This document shows positions 23,476 through 34,402 of a DNA stretch of 64,000 bases, piece by piece. The DNA comes from Lomentospora prolificans. Taxonomy: Eukaryota > Ascomycota > Sordariomycetes > Microascales > Microascaceae. The stretch is from assembly GCA_029532625.1 (NCBI GenBank), contig JARFXM010000009.1, positions 3,410,001 to 3,474,000 of the forward strand, given 5' to 3'. Position 1 is the first letter of the stretch, and every line of letters starts with the position of its first letter. The translations under genes and the position numbers were made by a program. The notes beneath the pieces were generated by a model. The model was not told the DNA's origin and did no database searches. It saw only the letters and a list, made by a program, of their open reading frames with translations.

Positions 23476-26400
23476 CTTGAATAGTTGTGAATTAGGCGTA
23501 CCGGGGAGCGGACGGTGTATAAAGTTCAGTTCGAAAACGAGCGACGAAACGAAGGTTGTATGCGTTGGAAATGAGCGACAGGTTGGACGAGGCCAAGTGA
23601 GCGGGCAAAGGAGTGACTTTAAATGAGTGACAGGCTGAATTCAGCTTCGGACGATGTGTGACAGGAAAAAGGAAGAGAAGAAAGAAGGGAGAGGAAGGGA
23701 GAAACATCGAAGCGAGAAGGAGGACGATGAAAAGGGTGTGTGTGCCAGTCGTGTGCGAGCGATGAATGGCGTACTCGGTACCTCCCCCAAACAACAAGCA
23801 CGATGGTATGGGCAGGAATTCGGCAGGGTCATTGGTCTGCGTGGCCATTACACAAGCAGGTCAAGGGTACCTATACACAGCATACACTAGGCCTCATCGC
23901 GCTAGTCTAGTCAAGGACCCTCAGGGGCTGGCGTTTCTCTGCCCGGCTCGCGTTGACGAAGGCGGCAATATTAAGAATGTAACCGCGGAGTCATTGAGGG
24001 AAGCATGGGTCTGTAAATTAAAAGAGTTTGGGAGCCTACCCCTTCTACGAGAAGCGAAGTAGAGGTACAAAATACGCAGGGCTGAGCAACCGACGTTTCC
24101 AATGCGGATAGTACAGTGACCACCCGAGCTGTCAGATCCTGGGTCCTTGCATCAAAAAAGTGGGCGAGGGTTCTCTCATATTGCCTTCTTCCTTGACTGA
24201 CCCACGCGCCAGGAGCGCACCATTACCACAACCACGACATTCAGTGGAGTGCCATCCAGGACTCTCAAGAGCAGCGAGCGATCATCGCTGGCCAGCAGAA
24301 CCAGGGGATATCAATTGATTTCCCAAACGGCAAGCCTCCTTTTTGCAAATTTACCAATCGGTCTCGCCAACTCGGAACTGTTGTGACACGTGAGTGACAT
24401 GTATATCGACGGCACAGGGCCCAGCGAGAACCAACAGCCACCACTCTATCCCAGGAATGTCATCGCAATGCAAGCCCTCTGGATAGGGCGATGCGTCGGC
24501 CCTTTCTGACCACCGAAGGCTGAACACCCATGTTGTCGCATTGCTGATGATTGCCAATACTTCTCTTCCGCAAACGACCAATAAGGCATTCCAGTACTGT
24601 TAATAGATCTGGTGATGAATGAAGGTTGCTGCGCGTCTCTCTCTCCCTCAAACTGCAACCCAAAGTCATCTGATCGAGTCGACAGCGCCGCAGCATCCTC
24701 ATCAGCATCTCTCAGCATCGTTGGATAACAAGAAGGCCAGTAACAGTATTGACTTTTTCTTTTTCTTTTTCTTCTTCTTCTTCTTCTCCACAGTTGCGGC
24801 CGATAGATCCATGTTTATGGGTCTACAGCGCTGGTGCCTGCTGTGGTTTGCGTTAACTTCCCCCGCACCAGGGCCCTTTTGGCTGGTCAGATTGTCGCAA
24901 TTTCCCTTGGCTCCGGAGAAGGGTGCCGACAGAACCGTGCTGCGCCCCCTACAGAAAAGTTGGGCCCAGGCCATTTCCGTCTCATTTTTGCGCTTGGTTT
25001 TCTCTGCCTTGGACAGACACCAAGATTACAACTTACATTACAGGAGCGAAGTTTGCATCCTTTCTCTCACCTCCCCACTTATCTGCAATTACCTCGTAGC
25101 GAGCGGGTACGAAGTCGAAATTGGGCCTGCGTTGACAGTTGCCAGAGTCAGACTCACTACTCGCAGCGAGGGTGGAGCGCGCCTAGATCCAAGCCGCCCT
25201 AGTTGGAAGATCGAAGGTGCAGGTATTATTATGTGGGTTCACTCGAATACTACTTTGCGCTGCCCTGGCGCAAACTTCTTGAAACCCGCCCATTGACAGG
25301 TCAGGGACATTCATTAGTTCAGGAACAATTCCTTCGAGCAAATGCACGCTCCATGTCTTGGCGGACTGCTTGCCCCTTTTGGAAGTGGGTGTCAGCACTA
25401 AATATGTTGCCCACACAAAAGCAGCAAGATTAACAAAGCCTTATGGGGTATTGGTACATCAGCTTACTTCAGAGGGAGAAAGTGGTCCATGGTCCACAGC
25501 CAACCTGCTGGAGGACCACCGTCCAGTCAGCTCCGGGATACCCCTTCAACGCTCTCACTGCGAACCCATTCTCGATCGAGATTGTAAACTACTGGTAGAC
25601 TTGTGTGGGATTATTAGACCTTGCACCGCCCGTCGCACGGTCAAGACTAAGACTATAATAATACAAACAGAGCAGTACGATTAAGTCCCATCGCCAGCGA
25701 CCACCAGCCACGGTGAAGGTGGCGGTGGATCAACGTGCTCAACCGCATTAATATCCAAATGCTGTCTTCAGCTGCATGGTCGCCTTCAAAGGGGATTCAC
25801 ACTCTTTGCCGAGATGGACCGCTGATTTCCCCTTCTGGTCGTTCTCCCGGCGAGAATGGCTGAGTCGCCCGACGCCCGTCCGGTTCCAGAGCCAACTGCC
25901 AGCGTGAGCTCCATCACCACGCATGACATGCCCATATTTTGGCCGGCGGCAACCTTTTTCCCCACTTCACTTTTGGTCTGGGGAAACCAACGTTCCATAC
26001 AACGACGTTGCTGCTAACTGCGCCGTCGATACCAATCCTTCTTAGCCCGAGTCACGGTTTCCGTTGCCGACCTAAGTCGGGTCTCAGGCTCAGACATACA
26101 CTTTCATTCCGTTTGTGTCATGACTCGGCACCGACGCTTACCTCATGGTAACAATCCAAGGTACTCCGTATTACAGTGCAAGTGTGCGGCGCTTCGCATT
26201 GTATTACTCTGCCATGTGGCTAAAACTGCTATCGGCTGTCTCCAGTCTGCCAGATGCAGCACCATTGAGAGCAATTCGGTGGTGTAACTAAGCTTTCATC
26301 CGATTCCCACTGTTATCATGCTGAGGTGGGGTTGGGTTGATCACGTTGATATGGTCAAGGTTCTTTTCCAGGAGAGACAAAATGGCGAATCAAGCAACGG

Positions 26401-26593
26401 AGGATATTTAACGCACCACTGTATTAACACACAAGATAGCTCATCGGCCAGCGCTCCGACTGTCACCATAATCAATATTATGCTATCGATGTGGCTGTAG
26501 ACCCTAAGTTCCCCGCGAATACGAAATTCTTTGCCATCTTGCCTAAACCCTTGTTGCATTGATACGGCAATCGAACCTCACATCATCATCACC
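23476..26593. other. Long intergenic region
   Basis: About 3.1 kb. The first 300 bp is GA-rich on the plus strand (CT-rich on the GPI gene's strand), typical of a fungal promoter. A TTTTTC/TTC simple repeat lies at 24754-24788; it makes the longest local frame encode poly-Phe, so I regard that frame as spurious. No domain or convincing exon series was found. Confidence 0.5.
24754..24788 (+). repeat. TTTTTC / TTC microsatellite
   Basis: Pyrimidine simple repeat, first three TTTTTC-like units and then about seven TTC units. Seen directly. Non-coding in my reading. Confidence 0.85.
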
Positions 26594-27271
26594 ATGCTGG
26601 CCGACGCCATCGTCTCGATCCACACATTCACGCCTACTCGGGAGACCTGGTCGGCCTCCTTGGTGCCTCTTAAACAAAACCCCAGCGTCAAGACAGTGTA
26701 CTGGGGCAAGGTCATCGAGGATCCCGAAAAGATCATTGTCGCTATTAATTGGTCTTCGCGCGAAGCCCTTGAGGCCTTTTCTTCTTCTGACGCCCTCGCC
26801 GGCCTTGCAGGCGTAGCTACCGGCGGCTCCGTCACAGCTGCGCACCTGTCTCTGGAGGGTACGTCCGAAAAGGCGTTGGGTGCTCCGTGCACAGAGGTCG
26901 TGACAGCCTACGGAGTGGAGCCTGCCTTCATCAGCCAGTGCCACGACTTCATTTCCAAAGTAGACACCGGCAAGCTCGAGGGCTATCACGGGTATGGCTT
27001 GGGTGAAGTCCAGCAAGACATTGCGAGGGACGGCAAAGGCGACAAGGGACCCGCCGTCATCCTAATAATTGGTTGGGACAGCAAGGAGGCTCATTTAGAA
27101 GCCAAGGCTAAGCCAGGACGTGAGCTTGCCGCCAGCTACCCAGCTAATTTTAGCCTCCAAAGGAATAAGAAAAAGGCTAACGTAAATGTGATCTTGATAG
27201 CAATCGGCGAAAACATCGAGCTCATCAGAACTGCAAGGAAGGAACTCGACCTAGTATGCACCACCGCGTAG
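26594..27271 (+). CDS. Small protein with tandem ABM-like (dimeric alpha-beta barrel) halves
   Basis: Starts at the first good ATG (ACCATGCTGG). The frame is open throughout, but positions 27120-27200 look like an 81-nt in-frame intron: donor GTGAGC, branch GGCTAACG, acceptor TTGATAG. Splicing gives 198 aa ending ...AKAKPGPIGENIELIRTARK, more natural than the Asn/Lys-rich read-through. The N-terminal half (residues 3-90) has the beta-alpha-beta pattern of antibiotic-biosynthesis-monooxygenase folds, with INWSSREALEAF; the second half repeats it with IIGWDSKEAHLEAKAKPG. Such fungal proteins are usually uncharacterised. No catalytic residue can be assigned. It stands alone between long non-coding stretches. 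Confidence 0.75.
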   Translation: MLADAIVSIHTFTPTRETWSASLVPLKQNPSVKTVYWGKVIEDPEKIIVAINWSSREALEAFSSSDALAGLAGVATGGSVTAAHLSLEGTSEKALGAPCTEVVTAYGVEPAFISQCHDFISKVDTGKLEGYHGYGLGEVQQDIARDGKGDKGPAVILIIGWDSKEAHLEAKAKPGRELAASYPANFSLQRNKKKANVNVILIAIGENIELIRTARKELDLVCTTA

Positions 27272-28532
27272 TTATGAACCTCGACAGATGGATATCTTGA
27301 CTGACGCTATCTAGTTCCATGTCAATCTTACCCAACTTTAAAATTGCTAAATGGCTAACCACCACCTCGTAACTGCAGTATCACACATGATCGCGACAAA
27401 GGAAAGAGCGAAGTAGGTTGATGGTACCCCACCCTCAGAAGGATGAGAGTCTAAGCCATGGCATCCGTTTACTCGGAACAGCCGCAGGGCCTTTGTAACG
27501 TAGCTTTCTGTCCATGAGTGCGGGATAGGAGGGACTCACCTTACGACTTCCTTGCGCTGGCCGATGAAATAACCACAACATACGTCACAATGCCCATTTG
27601 ACAGCTAAGTGTCGGCACTTAGAATATATCTCCTGCGCTCGACTCAGACTGCTCTCATCAGTAAAAGCGATCATCGTGAGAAAGGGGGAGCGACAATCAG
27701 AATCCAATTCGAGCGCATGAACACATAGGCAGGTGGAACAAGACTCGGGAGACGAAAATTATTACACTCAGCATACCCCATCTCTAAGAGGGGGTAGCGA
27801 TCAGCGTGCGAGTTGAATGGGCACAATATGTAGCTCATCATAGGCAGGTGGGGGACCGGGAACCACAGGCTAGGAATGGGATGGCTATTGGGGTTCGGAG
27901 AACGGGTCATTGCAGTCAGAGAGCTGTAGTCATGGCTTCATGCAGGTGAAGAGGACACAGACGACGATGGAGAGGACAAGAGGGGCTCATGCGGGAAGGA
28001 AAGAAGGGGAGTCAAAAGTGTAGCCGGTGAGACGGATGAAGGAGAAAGTGCACTATTAGAAAGATACCTCGAAATTTAGGAGAGCAATGATGAAAAAGGA
28101 AAAACCAGCTCAAAACCCGCAATAAACTATCTCGAAACCAACCAACAAACCCCTTTTTACCGTTTCTACGCCGTTTGATGTTAGCATATTCCCCCCCGCC
28201 CCTACCCGAAAGGTTCGCCGAAAGGCAGATAAACAAGTCATCAAACCCCGGGTTGTCTCTTTGTCCGTCTCTCGCAGACCAGTTCGATGGTGGGTGCGAA
28301 TTGCGTTGGAAGGCCGAGTCGCTCGCACCATGCAAGGTGCGCCGGGTAATAAAATACTAAACGAGATATGTAGAGCTCGAAAAATGACAGAAAATATAAC
28401 CAGAAGCCGCCGTTGACCGCAAACGTAAATAACGAATTAGTGGATCGCGCAACTCTCCTCAGAAATACGCCGGGATTTTTTTAACGCTTTCGTAAGTATG
28501 GTGGGAGGCCTGGAGCTTAAATCTCCGCTGGC
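27272..28532. other. Intergenic region, convergent side of the KH gene
   Basis: About 1.26 kb between the 3' ends of two converging genes. It includes a short perfect stem-loop at 27604-27621, listed separately. No coding sequence is supported. The right part is probably the 3' UTR of the KH-domain gene. Confidence 0.5.
27604..27621. repeat. Short perfect inverted repeat (stem-loop)
   Basis: CTAAGTG and CACTTAG, seven bases each, around a TCGG centre. It could be a terminator hairpin-like structure or chance. Confidence 0.4.
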
Positions 28533-30017
28533 CTAGAAAGGCCGCCTCTCATCAGCATGCTTATTGTGAGTTTCGCCAAGGCGATTATAGAGCAGGTAGA
28601 GCGCAATACGGTTGCACTCTTCAGTACCGGTGATGGTAACAAGGCGCTCGTTGGTATTGTCCTGGGGTTCGTTGATCTTGATAACGCTACCGCTCATTTG
28701 TCGAATCTCATTGATCTTCGATCCGCCCTTGCCAATAATGGCACCGACCATATCGTTGGGAATATAGATCTGCTGAGTCAAGGAGCCACCAGGCATGCCA
28801 GTATGTAGAGGCTGGCCCTGGGGACCACCTGGACCGGGGGCGGCGGCATGGGGAGCTGTGTGGAGAGGAACGTGGGGCGCCGCGGCGCCATACGCACCTG
28901 CCTGAGGCCCGCCTCCGTAGTGGATCGGCATCGCCGGGTTGTGATGGGCAGGATGGGGAGGATACTGCTGGGGATAGGGTCCGGGAGCCATGTGGTGAGC
29001 ACGGGCATCGTGGCGCCTAGGGTAATGCTCCCTATTGCCGTATCCTCCGCTCGCAGGCTGGGGACAATACGGCACAACCTGCATGCCGCCTGGGACTGCT
29101 CCAGCCGGACCGCCGCTCCTGGTGGCATACGCAGATGCTGCGGGCCCGCCGAAACGCTCCTTGAGCTGTTCAAGAAGGGTGCTGCCAACGTAATACGTCG
29201 CAATGTGAACCGCATCAGCAACGCCCATGACAACGAGAGAGCGCTCGGAGGAAAGCGGAAGGCACGAGTCAGAAGCATTGAGGCGGGCTCCAGAGGCCTC
29301 CTGGATCTCTCGAATTCGAGCACCGCCCTTCCCGATGATGGACCCGATAAGGATGTGGGGAATGAGGAGGCGGAGAGGGTAAGTCTTTGAGGTCGAAGAA
29401 GACGGCTCGTTCAGGTTCTCGTTGTTCAAGGTGCGAATGATCAAACCAAACGCCTAGTAGCCATTAGCAATTGGTACCTATAAGCATTTCAAGAGTAGTT
29501 TAGGACTTGCCTTTGCGACTGCGTCCACGACACCGCTAACAGTGAGGATACGCTCTACAGCGCCCTTTTGGTAATCACTAACGGTGCACTTCGCACCTGA
29601 TAACTTTCGAATGTTGGATACGTTCTCGCCGCCCTTTCCGATAATCGTCGCCGCTTCGGGGCTGGAGATAACGGCCCTGATATGAATCCAGGCAGTCTCA
29701 TCGTTGGCGTTGGCAGGGACTCCGCTGGAGGGTCCGGGTGCGGTAGCTGAGGCCGTCGCTTTGTCGGAAGAATCACCCACAACGTCATTCTGCTCCTCTG
29801 AATTCACTCCGTTGGTCCCTTCAGCAGTGCCTTGTTCCGAGGAGGACTCGCCATTGTGATCCGGCTGAGGTGCCAGCTCGATCTCCTCATCATGCTTAAC
29901 GACCTTGTCCAACGCAGGGCGTTTAGCATCAGGTTGATCAGTAGCGCGCGAGGGCGAAGAAGGTTCCTCAAGAGGCCGCTTAACGGACTGGGTTGGCTGC
30001 GTTGGGGAGGCAGACAT
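28533..30017 (-). CDS. Triple KH-domain RNA-binding protein (Rnc1/Pbp2 type)
   Basis: Poly(C)-binding-like protein expected to bind mRNA. Exons 30017-29511 and 29453-28533, 475 aa. A start nine codons upstream (30044) is also in frame. The N-terminal 110 residues are polar and acidic. KH1 carries the loop IIGKGGENVSNIRK, KH2 IIGKGGARIREIQE and KH3 IIGKGGSKINEIRQ, so all three GxxG loops are intact. Between KH2 and KH3 lies a Gly/Pro/His/Tyr-rich linker. The 57-nt intron has a GC donor (AAAG|GCAAGT), a good branch site (TTGCTAATGG) and acceptor TAG. Splicing restores the KH1 end (VAKAFGLIIRTL); retention would stop the protein right after KH1. S. pombe rnc1 and yeast PBP2 are the closest families by architecture. 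Confidence 0.9.
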
Positions 30018-31534
30018 TGTGACGCGATGATATAGAGTTTCCAAGAGAGGAATGGATTTGTTTTAAAACTTCACGATACGAACCGTCGATGAAACTCTTT
30101 GAATGGTTCGCGAGCAATAGTCGAGTTGAAGAAAGCCTTGAACTCTGATTTCTTCTTTTGTATTCGGTATCTCTTTCTTTTAAAAGTATGTACACCCTAG
30201 AGGTTTCCGCGAGGGAAGGGTGATGGTGGTGAAATGAGGTGTCGAGACTAGGGAGACACACAGGGTCGGGAGAATCGGTGAAGTGGCTGGGTTGCTTTGG
30301 CTTCTACGGTGAATGGATGTCGAGTGAGGCAAGGGCCAGTCCTTCTTGTAGTTCGCGCGTCGACGACGGTCAAGGTGAATCCGGTGTCGGGGAGGATAGA
30401 GCAGGAGTACGGAAGTAGTGGTTGGGAAGTGATGATGAGAAAAGTGGAGGTGATGGGCGTGGAGGAAACTGGAGGCGCTACAGGTGTCAAGTAGTCAAAC
30501 CTTTAGGCTTTGCCACTACCTCTTGGTTCAGGAAGTTGTTCAAATCCGTCCTCAATATAGCTTCTGAATCAGAAAGTTGAATAAAATAGGCAACTCGATG
30601 AGAAGCCACCTGAATTAGGGTCAAGGTCAAAAGAGGCTTTGAATGGGGCAATTAAAAGCAGGGAGGGAATCGCTGTCGCAAGTCTTCTCCCAAAGTGCGA
30701 AACAATTGGAGAAGGGGTAGAAACGGGATTTGGGCAAGAAAATCACGAGAGTGCAAGGGGGGATAAAAGAAAGGAATGATGGAAATACGACTCCTCGATG
30801 GTTGATCTGACAAGGAGCGATGGATGAAGGGGGCAATGGCGTCTCGGAAGAAGTTTGAAGACGGGAAGGAGGAAAGGGTTGAAACTTGTCCTTCGCGGAT
30901 CACCCCAAATTATTAGGTCAAACGGAGCTACCCTAACACATGCCTTCCTGGAAATAACACAGTGCGGATAATGCACAAACTCTCATCGATTCCTTCTAAA
31001 ACACCGCGCCGAGGTTGCACAACCGGTGTTGAACTGGCACAGTGTAAGCGTGGTTTAAAGCTGACTAAATTCTATCTTACCAATGCAGCCATGGGAGTAT
31101 TACGGAGGACATCGGCAGCCAAAGGCGCACCCAGGTGAGGCTAGACTTTACTACCACTACATTGTACTATCAAGTGAGAATTGCAGGTGCCACCCTGTAA
31201 TTGCGGAAATCTCAGGAATCGGAAAGCTCTACCCGTAAGTGGCTCCTACCTCGCCTCGCCCATCTTACCTTCCTTCCTGGACTTGCTGAGGCCCTGCTCA
31301 CAGCCCGTAATTGAACCGAAGAGGGTGAGTTCAACCCCGGATGAAGGCCCTGGATGGCACTTGCCGGCAGTTGGGGATAAGCAGCTTTGCGCTGGCGCCC
31401 TCATTGGCCAATTCCAACGCCCAGGGGAGAAATAGGTAAGAGGCAGGTGCGTCAACCCTCGTCGCGTCACCGCCTTCCTGGCACCGTAATCCCCGCCAGA
31501 AACCTATCGTCGCGAAGCCCCGTCTCCAAGGACC
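30018..31534. other. Divergent promoter region, KH protein / dUTPase
   Basis: About 1.5 kb between two divergent genes. It contains the 5' leaders and promoters of both. Several frames on the minus strand (30250-30980) are Ser/Pro-rich shadows of CT-rich sequence. MCB-like boxes lie close to the dUTPase start. Confidence 0.5.
31462..31514. promoter_or_regulatory. MCB-like boxes upstream of dUTPase
   Basis: TCGCGT at 31462-31467 (reverse complement ACGCGA) and TCGCGA at 31509-31514, within 75 bp of the dUTPase start. They match the core of the MluI cell-cycle box less perfectly than the PCNA and RecQ sites. Confidence 0.35.
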
Positions 31535-32193
31535 ATGACCGCACCATCTGCTGCCTCACCCCCCGCATCTCCCCCGGCCAAGAGAGTCAAAACCGACAAC
31601 ATCGCAGATAGCGTTGCACCTGCTACCAACAAGAACCCCGCCGCTAGTACGCCCGCAATGGAGCAGATTCCCCCTCTCCTTATCAAGAAGCTGTCTGAGA
31701 AGGCGCGATTACCTACCAGAGGCTCAGCCTCCGCCGCCGGCTATGATATCTATGCCTCGAAAGAAACCGTCATCCCCGCAAGGGGGAAGGCCCTCGTTGA
31801 TACCGATATCAGCATGGCTGTTCCAGCGGGCACATGTAAGCCTTCTCCTTCTTTCGAACCCCCGCACTCGAGCTAGTTACAGTTACACCGACAGCTATAC
31901 GTGAAATAACTAGTCAAGTCTAACCAATCGAGCCTAAAGATGGCAGAATTGCTCCTAGATCCGGCCTTGCGTCCAAGAATTTCATCGATACCGGGGCTGG
32001 TGTTGTCGATGCCGACTACCGTGGCCAGGTAAAGGTTCTTCTCTTCAATCACGGCGAGGAGGACTTCCAGGTGAAGGAGGGAGATCGCATCGCTCAGCTT
32101 GTCATTGAGCGAATCTGGAATCCTGAAGTTGTTGAGGTGCAGGAGCTGGAGGAGAGTGTTAGGGGTGTGAGTGGCTTTGGCAGCACCGGGTAG
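31535..32193 (+). CDS. DUT1: Deoxyuridine 5'-triphosphate nucleotidohydrolase (dUTPase)
   Basis: Hydrolyses dUTP to dUMP and pyrophosphate, keeping uracil out of DNA and feeding dTMP synthesis. Exons 31535-31835 and 31940-32193, 184 aa; the 104-nt intron has branch CTAACC. All five trimeric dUTPase motifs are present: 1 ASAAGYDIYA, 2 PRSGLA (with TYGRIA created across the splice), 3 GVVDADYRGQVKVLLFNH with the substrate Asp and Tyr, 4 GDRIAQLVIERI, 5 RGVSGFGSTG. The first roughly 45 residues are Ala/Ser/Pro-rich with PPAKRVK, which could be a nuclear or mitochondrial targeting extension. It converges on pyridoxal kinase, 235 bp away. Confidence 0.97.
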
Positions 32194-32428
32194 CTTGCCT
32201 TCATTCCCGCCAAATAGTTGTGACGAGGGCACGCTCGAAAGATACCACCCTAATCTAGTCACAGAGTGCACATTCTCGCTCGCATAGATATGATTGGAAA
32301 CCACGATATGATACCGATGACAGCTTCAGTTACTAATTCTTCCTAGGCATTACTTGGGTGAATGTGTCTATCTATATGCAGAATAATGAATATACCCAAA
32401 TAATACGGATACTGGTTTTTGCTCCGGT

Positions 32429-33730
32429 CTAAATTCTATTGGCCTTGAACGCCTGACTTGGCTTCCGCAAACAGGAAAGGTTTCGTACAAGGCGAAGTTC
32501 TGCGGCTTTGGACTTAACGAGCCGGGTCTGGACTGCATCGAGACTATCGCCCTGTACCTTACTACCTGTTGCTAGCGCCTCTTTCATCCCTTCCGCGGTT
32601 TTTGATAGTACTTCATGCATGCTTCCTAGCACCTTTTCGGCGGCTCGCGCGAGTGGCAGATCAAGCGCATCAACAGAATCTTCGCTGACCCAGGAGGAAA
32701 CCCCCATTAGCCCTGGTGTGTTGTAGGCAGCTTCTCGCATCCTGACAACCGTTAGAGCACCAAACATATCGCCAGTGCCACTGAAATAACAGTCTATTGC
32801 AGGAAACTCGATCTTGAACAGTCGAGCCTTGCGGTCAGATGTCATGGTTGAGCCCACAACACAAAGGTGGGTGGGGACCGAGCCGGTGCTTTCAAGGTCT
32901 ACGGAAGTGATGATGATATGTGGCACACCAAATCTCTCATGCATCACCCGGATAGCTTGCTTTAAGGTTTCCATGTCGCTAATCTTTACTTCGGAGAGTA
33001 GTCTTTCGCAATGGAGGTTAGTTAAACAACCGCTAGCCGCTTAATTTGGGACGACGCAAACATACTCAGCTTCGAACTGATTCGGAAGGATTAGGTCCGC
33101 GTACGGGACAAGAGAGCGGTACGCGGGGATCACATCCTCAGGGACGTATAGCCTGCCGTTATCTCCCATAACTGGATCGAGAACCCAAAAGAAAGTGCCG
33201 GGAGCGGATTTCGTCTTGCCTTGAAGTTCTTTGGCGATGGCGCCCACAGCATTCACAGCTGCTGCGCCAGGAATATACCCTGTTAGCATCATATCAAATT
33301 CGTCGAGGTATGACTGTTTTAAACCCGTGTATAAGTCCGTAATCTCTTCGGCAGAAACCCGGGAGCCCTTCCACTGCCCATAGCCAGTATGGTTGCCTTT
33401 ATAGCCCAAAGTTAGCCTTGCCCCCTGGGTCTTTCGAGTGGCTGGGTCCGCAGACGTACTGAACTGGACCGTGTTCAACGCCGAAACTTCGCAGCCGAGC
33501 GATTGAAGCACGAAGACTGCTATCTTGTTTCCAACATGCCTAAAGGGACTCTACCATTAACCATAACCCCTTCAATGGTCAAAGGCTAGGGCGTCATAGA
33601 AGTAGCTCACGAACCCGGATACCACCTGTGGAAAACATAGGTTAGCATTGGAGTACTTTTCTATCGGTAGAGCCAATCTTACATGGCTAGCAACCGCAAG
33701 CACAAGGGTTTCTGGGACTGGAAATTCATT
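32429..33730 (-). CDS. BUD16: Pyridoxal kinase, with an anomalous splice junction
   Basis: Phosphorylates pyridoxal, pyridoxine and pyridoxamine in the vitamin B6 salvage pathway (ribokinase-like fold). Inferred exons: 33730-33683 (MNFPVPETLVLAVASH), 33625-33611 (a 15-nt exon, VVSGF), an exon from about 33535 to 33066, and 33002-32429. Conserved features: SLGCEVSALNTVQFS, GYKGNHTGYGQWKG, DPVMGDNGRLYVPEDV, LILPNQFEAELL and the phosphate-binding SGTGDMFGAL with catalytic Asp. The junction VVSGF / VGNKIAVF is expected from the family. However, the only AG acceptor there (CCCTTTAG, just before 33540) leaves GCAT before GTTGGAAACAAG, breaking the frame. Either splicing is non-canonical, there is an indel, or the allele is damaged. 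The other junctions are clean, and the rest of the gene is intact. Confidence 0.88.
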
Positions 33731-34402
33731 CATGGCGGAGTGCTCTACAAAACTTCCGAAGTCCTCAGATCAAGATATTGAAACCCTTCGGAGTTCTGTG
33801 GTCCCCGCACCCCGCGCCCGATGGCTAGTAGTTGATTTAGAACGTAAAGTCAAAGAGTGGAAGGTTTAATATAGCTTCATGTGTATCTTCAGGGGTGACC
33901 AAGGTGGCAGCTAAGGAACAAATTGAACCTAACCTAGACAGAGGTCTCTTGTATAAATACACGGCAATCTACGGAAGTATCGACGGGTGCGGTTTGATGG
34001 AGTCATCGCTCAATCACAAGTACCCCACTAACCCCGAAAAAGGAGGTAGGAGCTAGCATTCGAACATGTTCATGAACGACTTCAGAGCCGCCACCTGGCA
34101 GAGCTGAGCGGACAGCTGGAATATGAAAAATCAAGCAGTCATCGTCCGATGCCATGTCCACAAGACACCTCAAATTGCACCAAGCCTACGGGCCCTTAAA
34201 CCAGCCTGATCGCACAACAATCGAACAGAAGAGTTGTAGGAAAATGTTTCCGCCTTTTTTTCCTTTTCCTTAGAGAGGGTATTGTCTTATCATTGAAAAC
34301 CATCATTATCTTCTCTTCATCTCGCCATCGCATCTAAAATATAACCATTTGGGTAGAATACTGACCCATCTTATCTTGGTCGCATTACATGGCGCAGCTG
34401 GT
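33731..34402. other. Intergenic, pyridoxal kinase promoter and PCNA 3' side
   Basis: About 670 bp. It holds the promoter of pyridoxal kinase and the 3' UTR of PCNA. A T-rich tract lies near 34250-34275. No coding sequence seen. Confidence 0.5.

Noticed and set aside
24619..25296. 225-codon plus-strand frame
   Set aside because: It contains a poly-Phe run produced by the TTC microsatellite and has no domain or splice support.
30525..30560. GTTCAAATCC resembling a tRNA T-loop
   Set aside because: The flanking bases do not form a T-stem and no acceptor or anticodon arm could be built around it.
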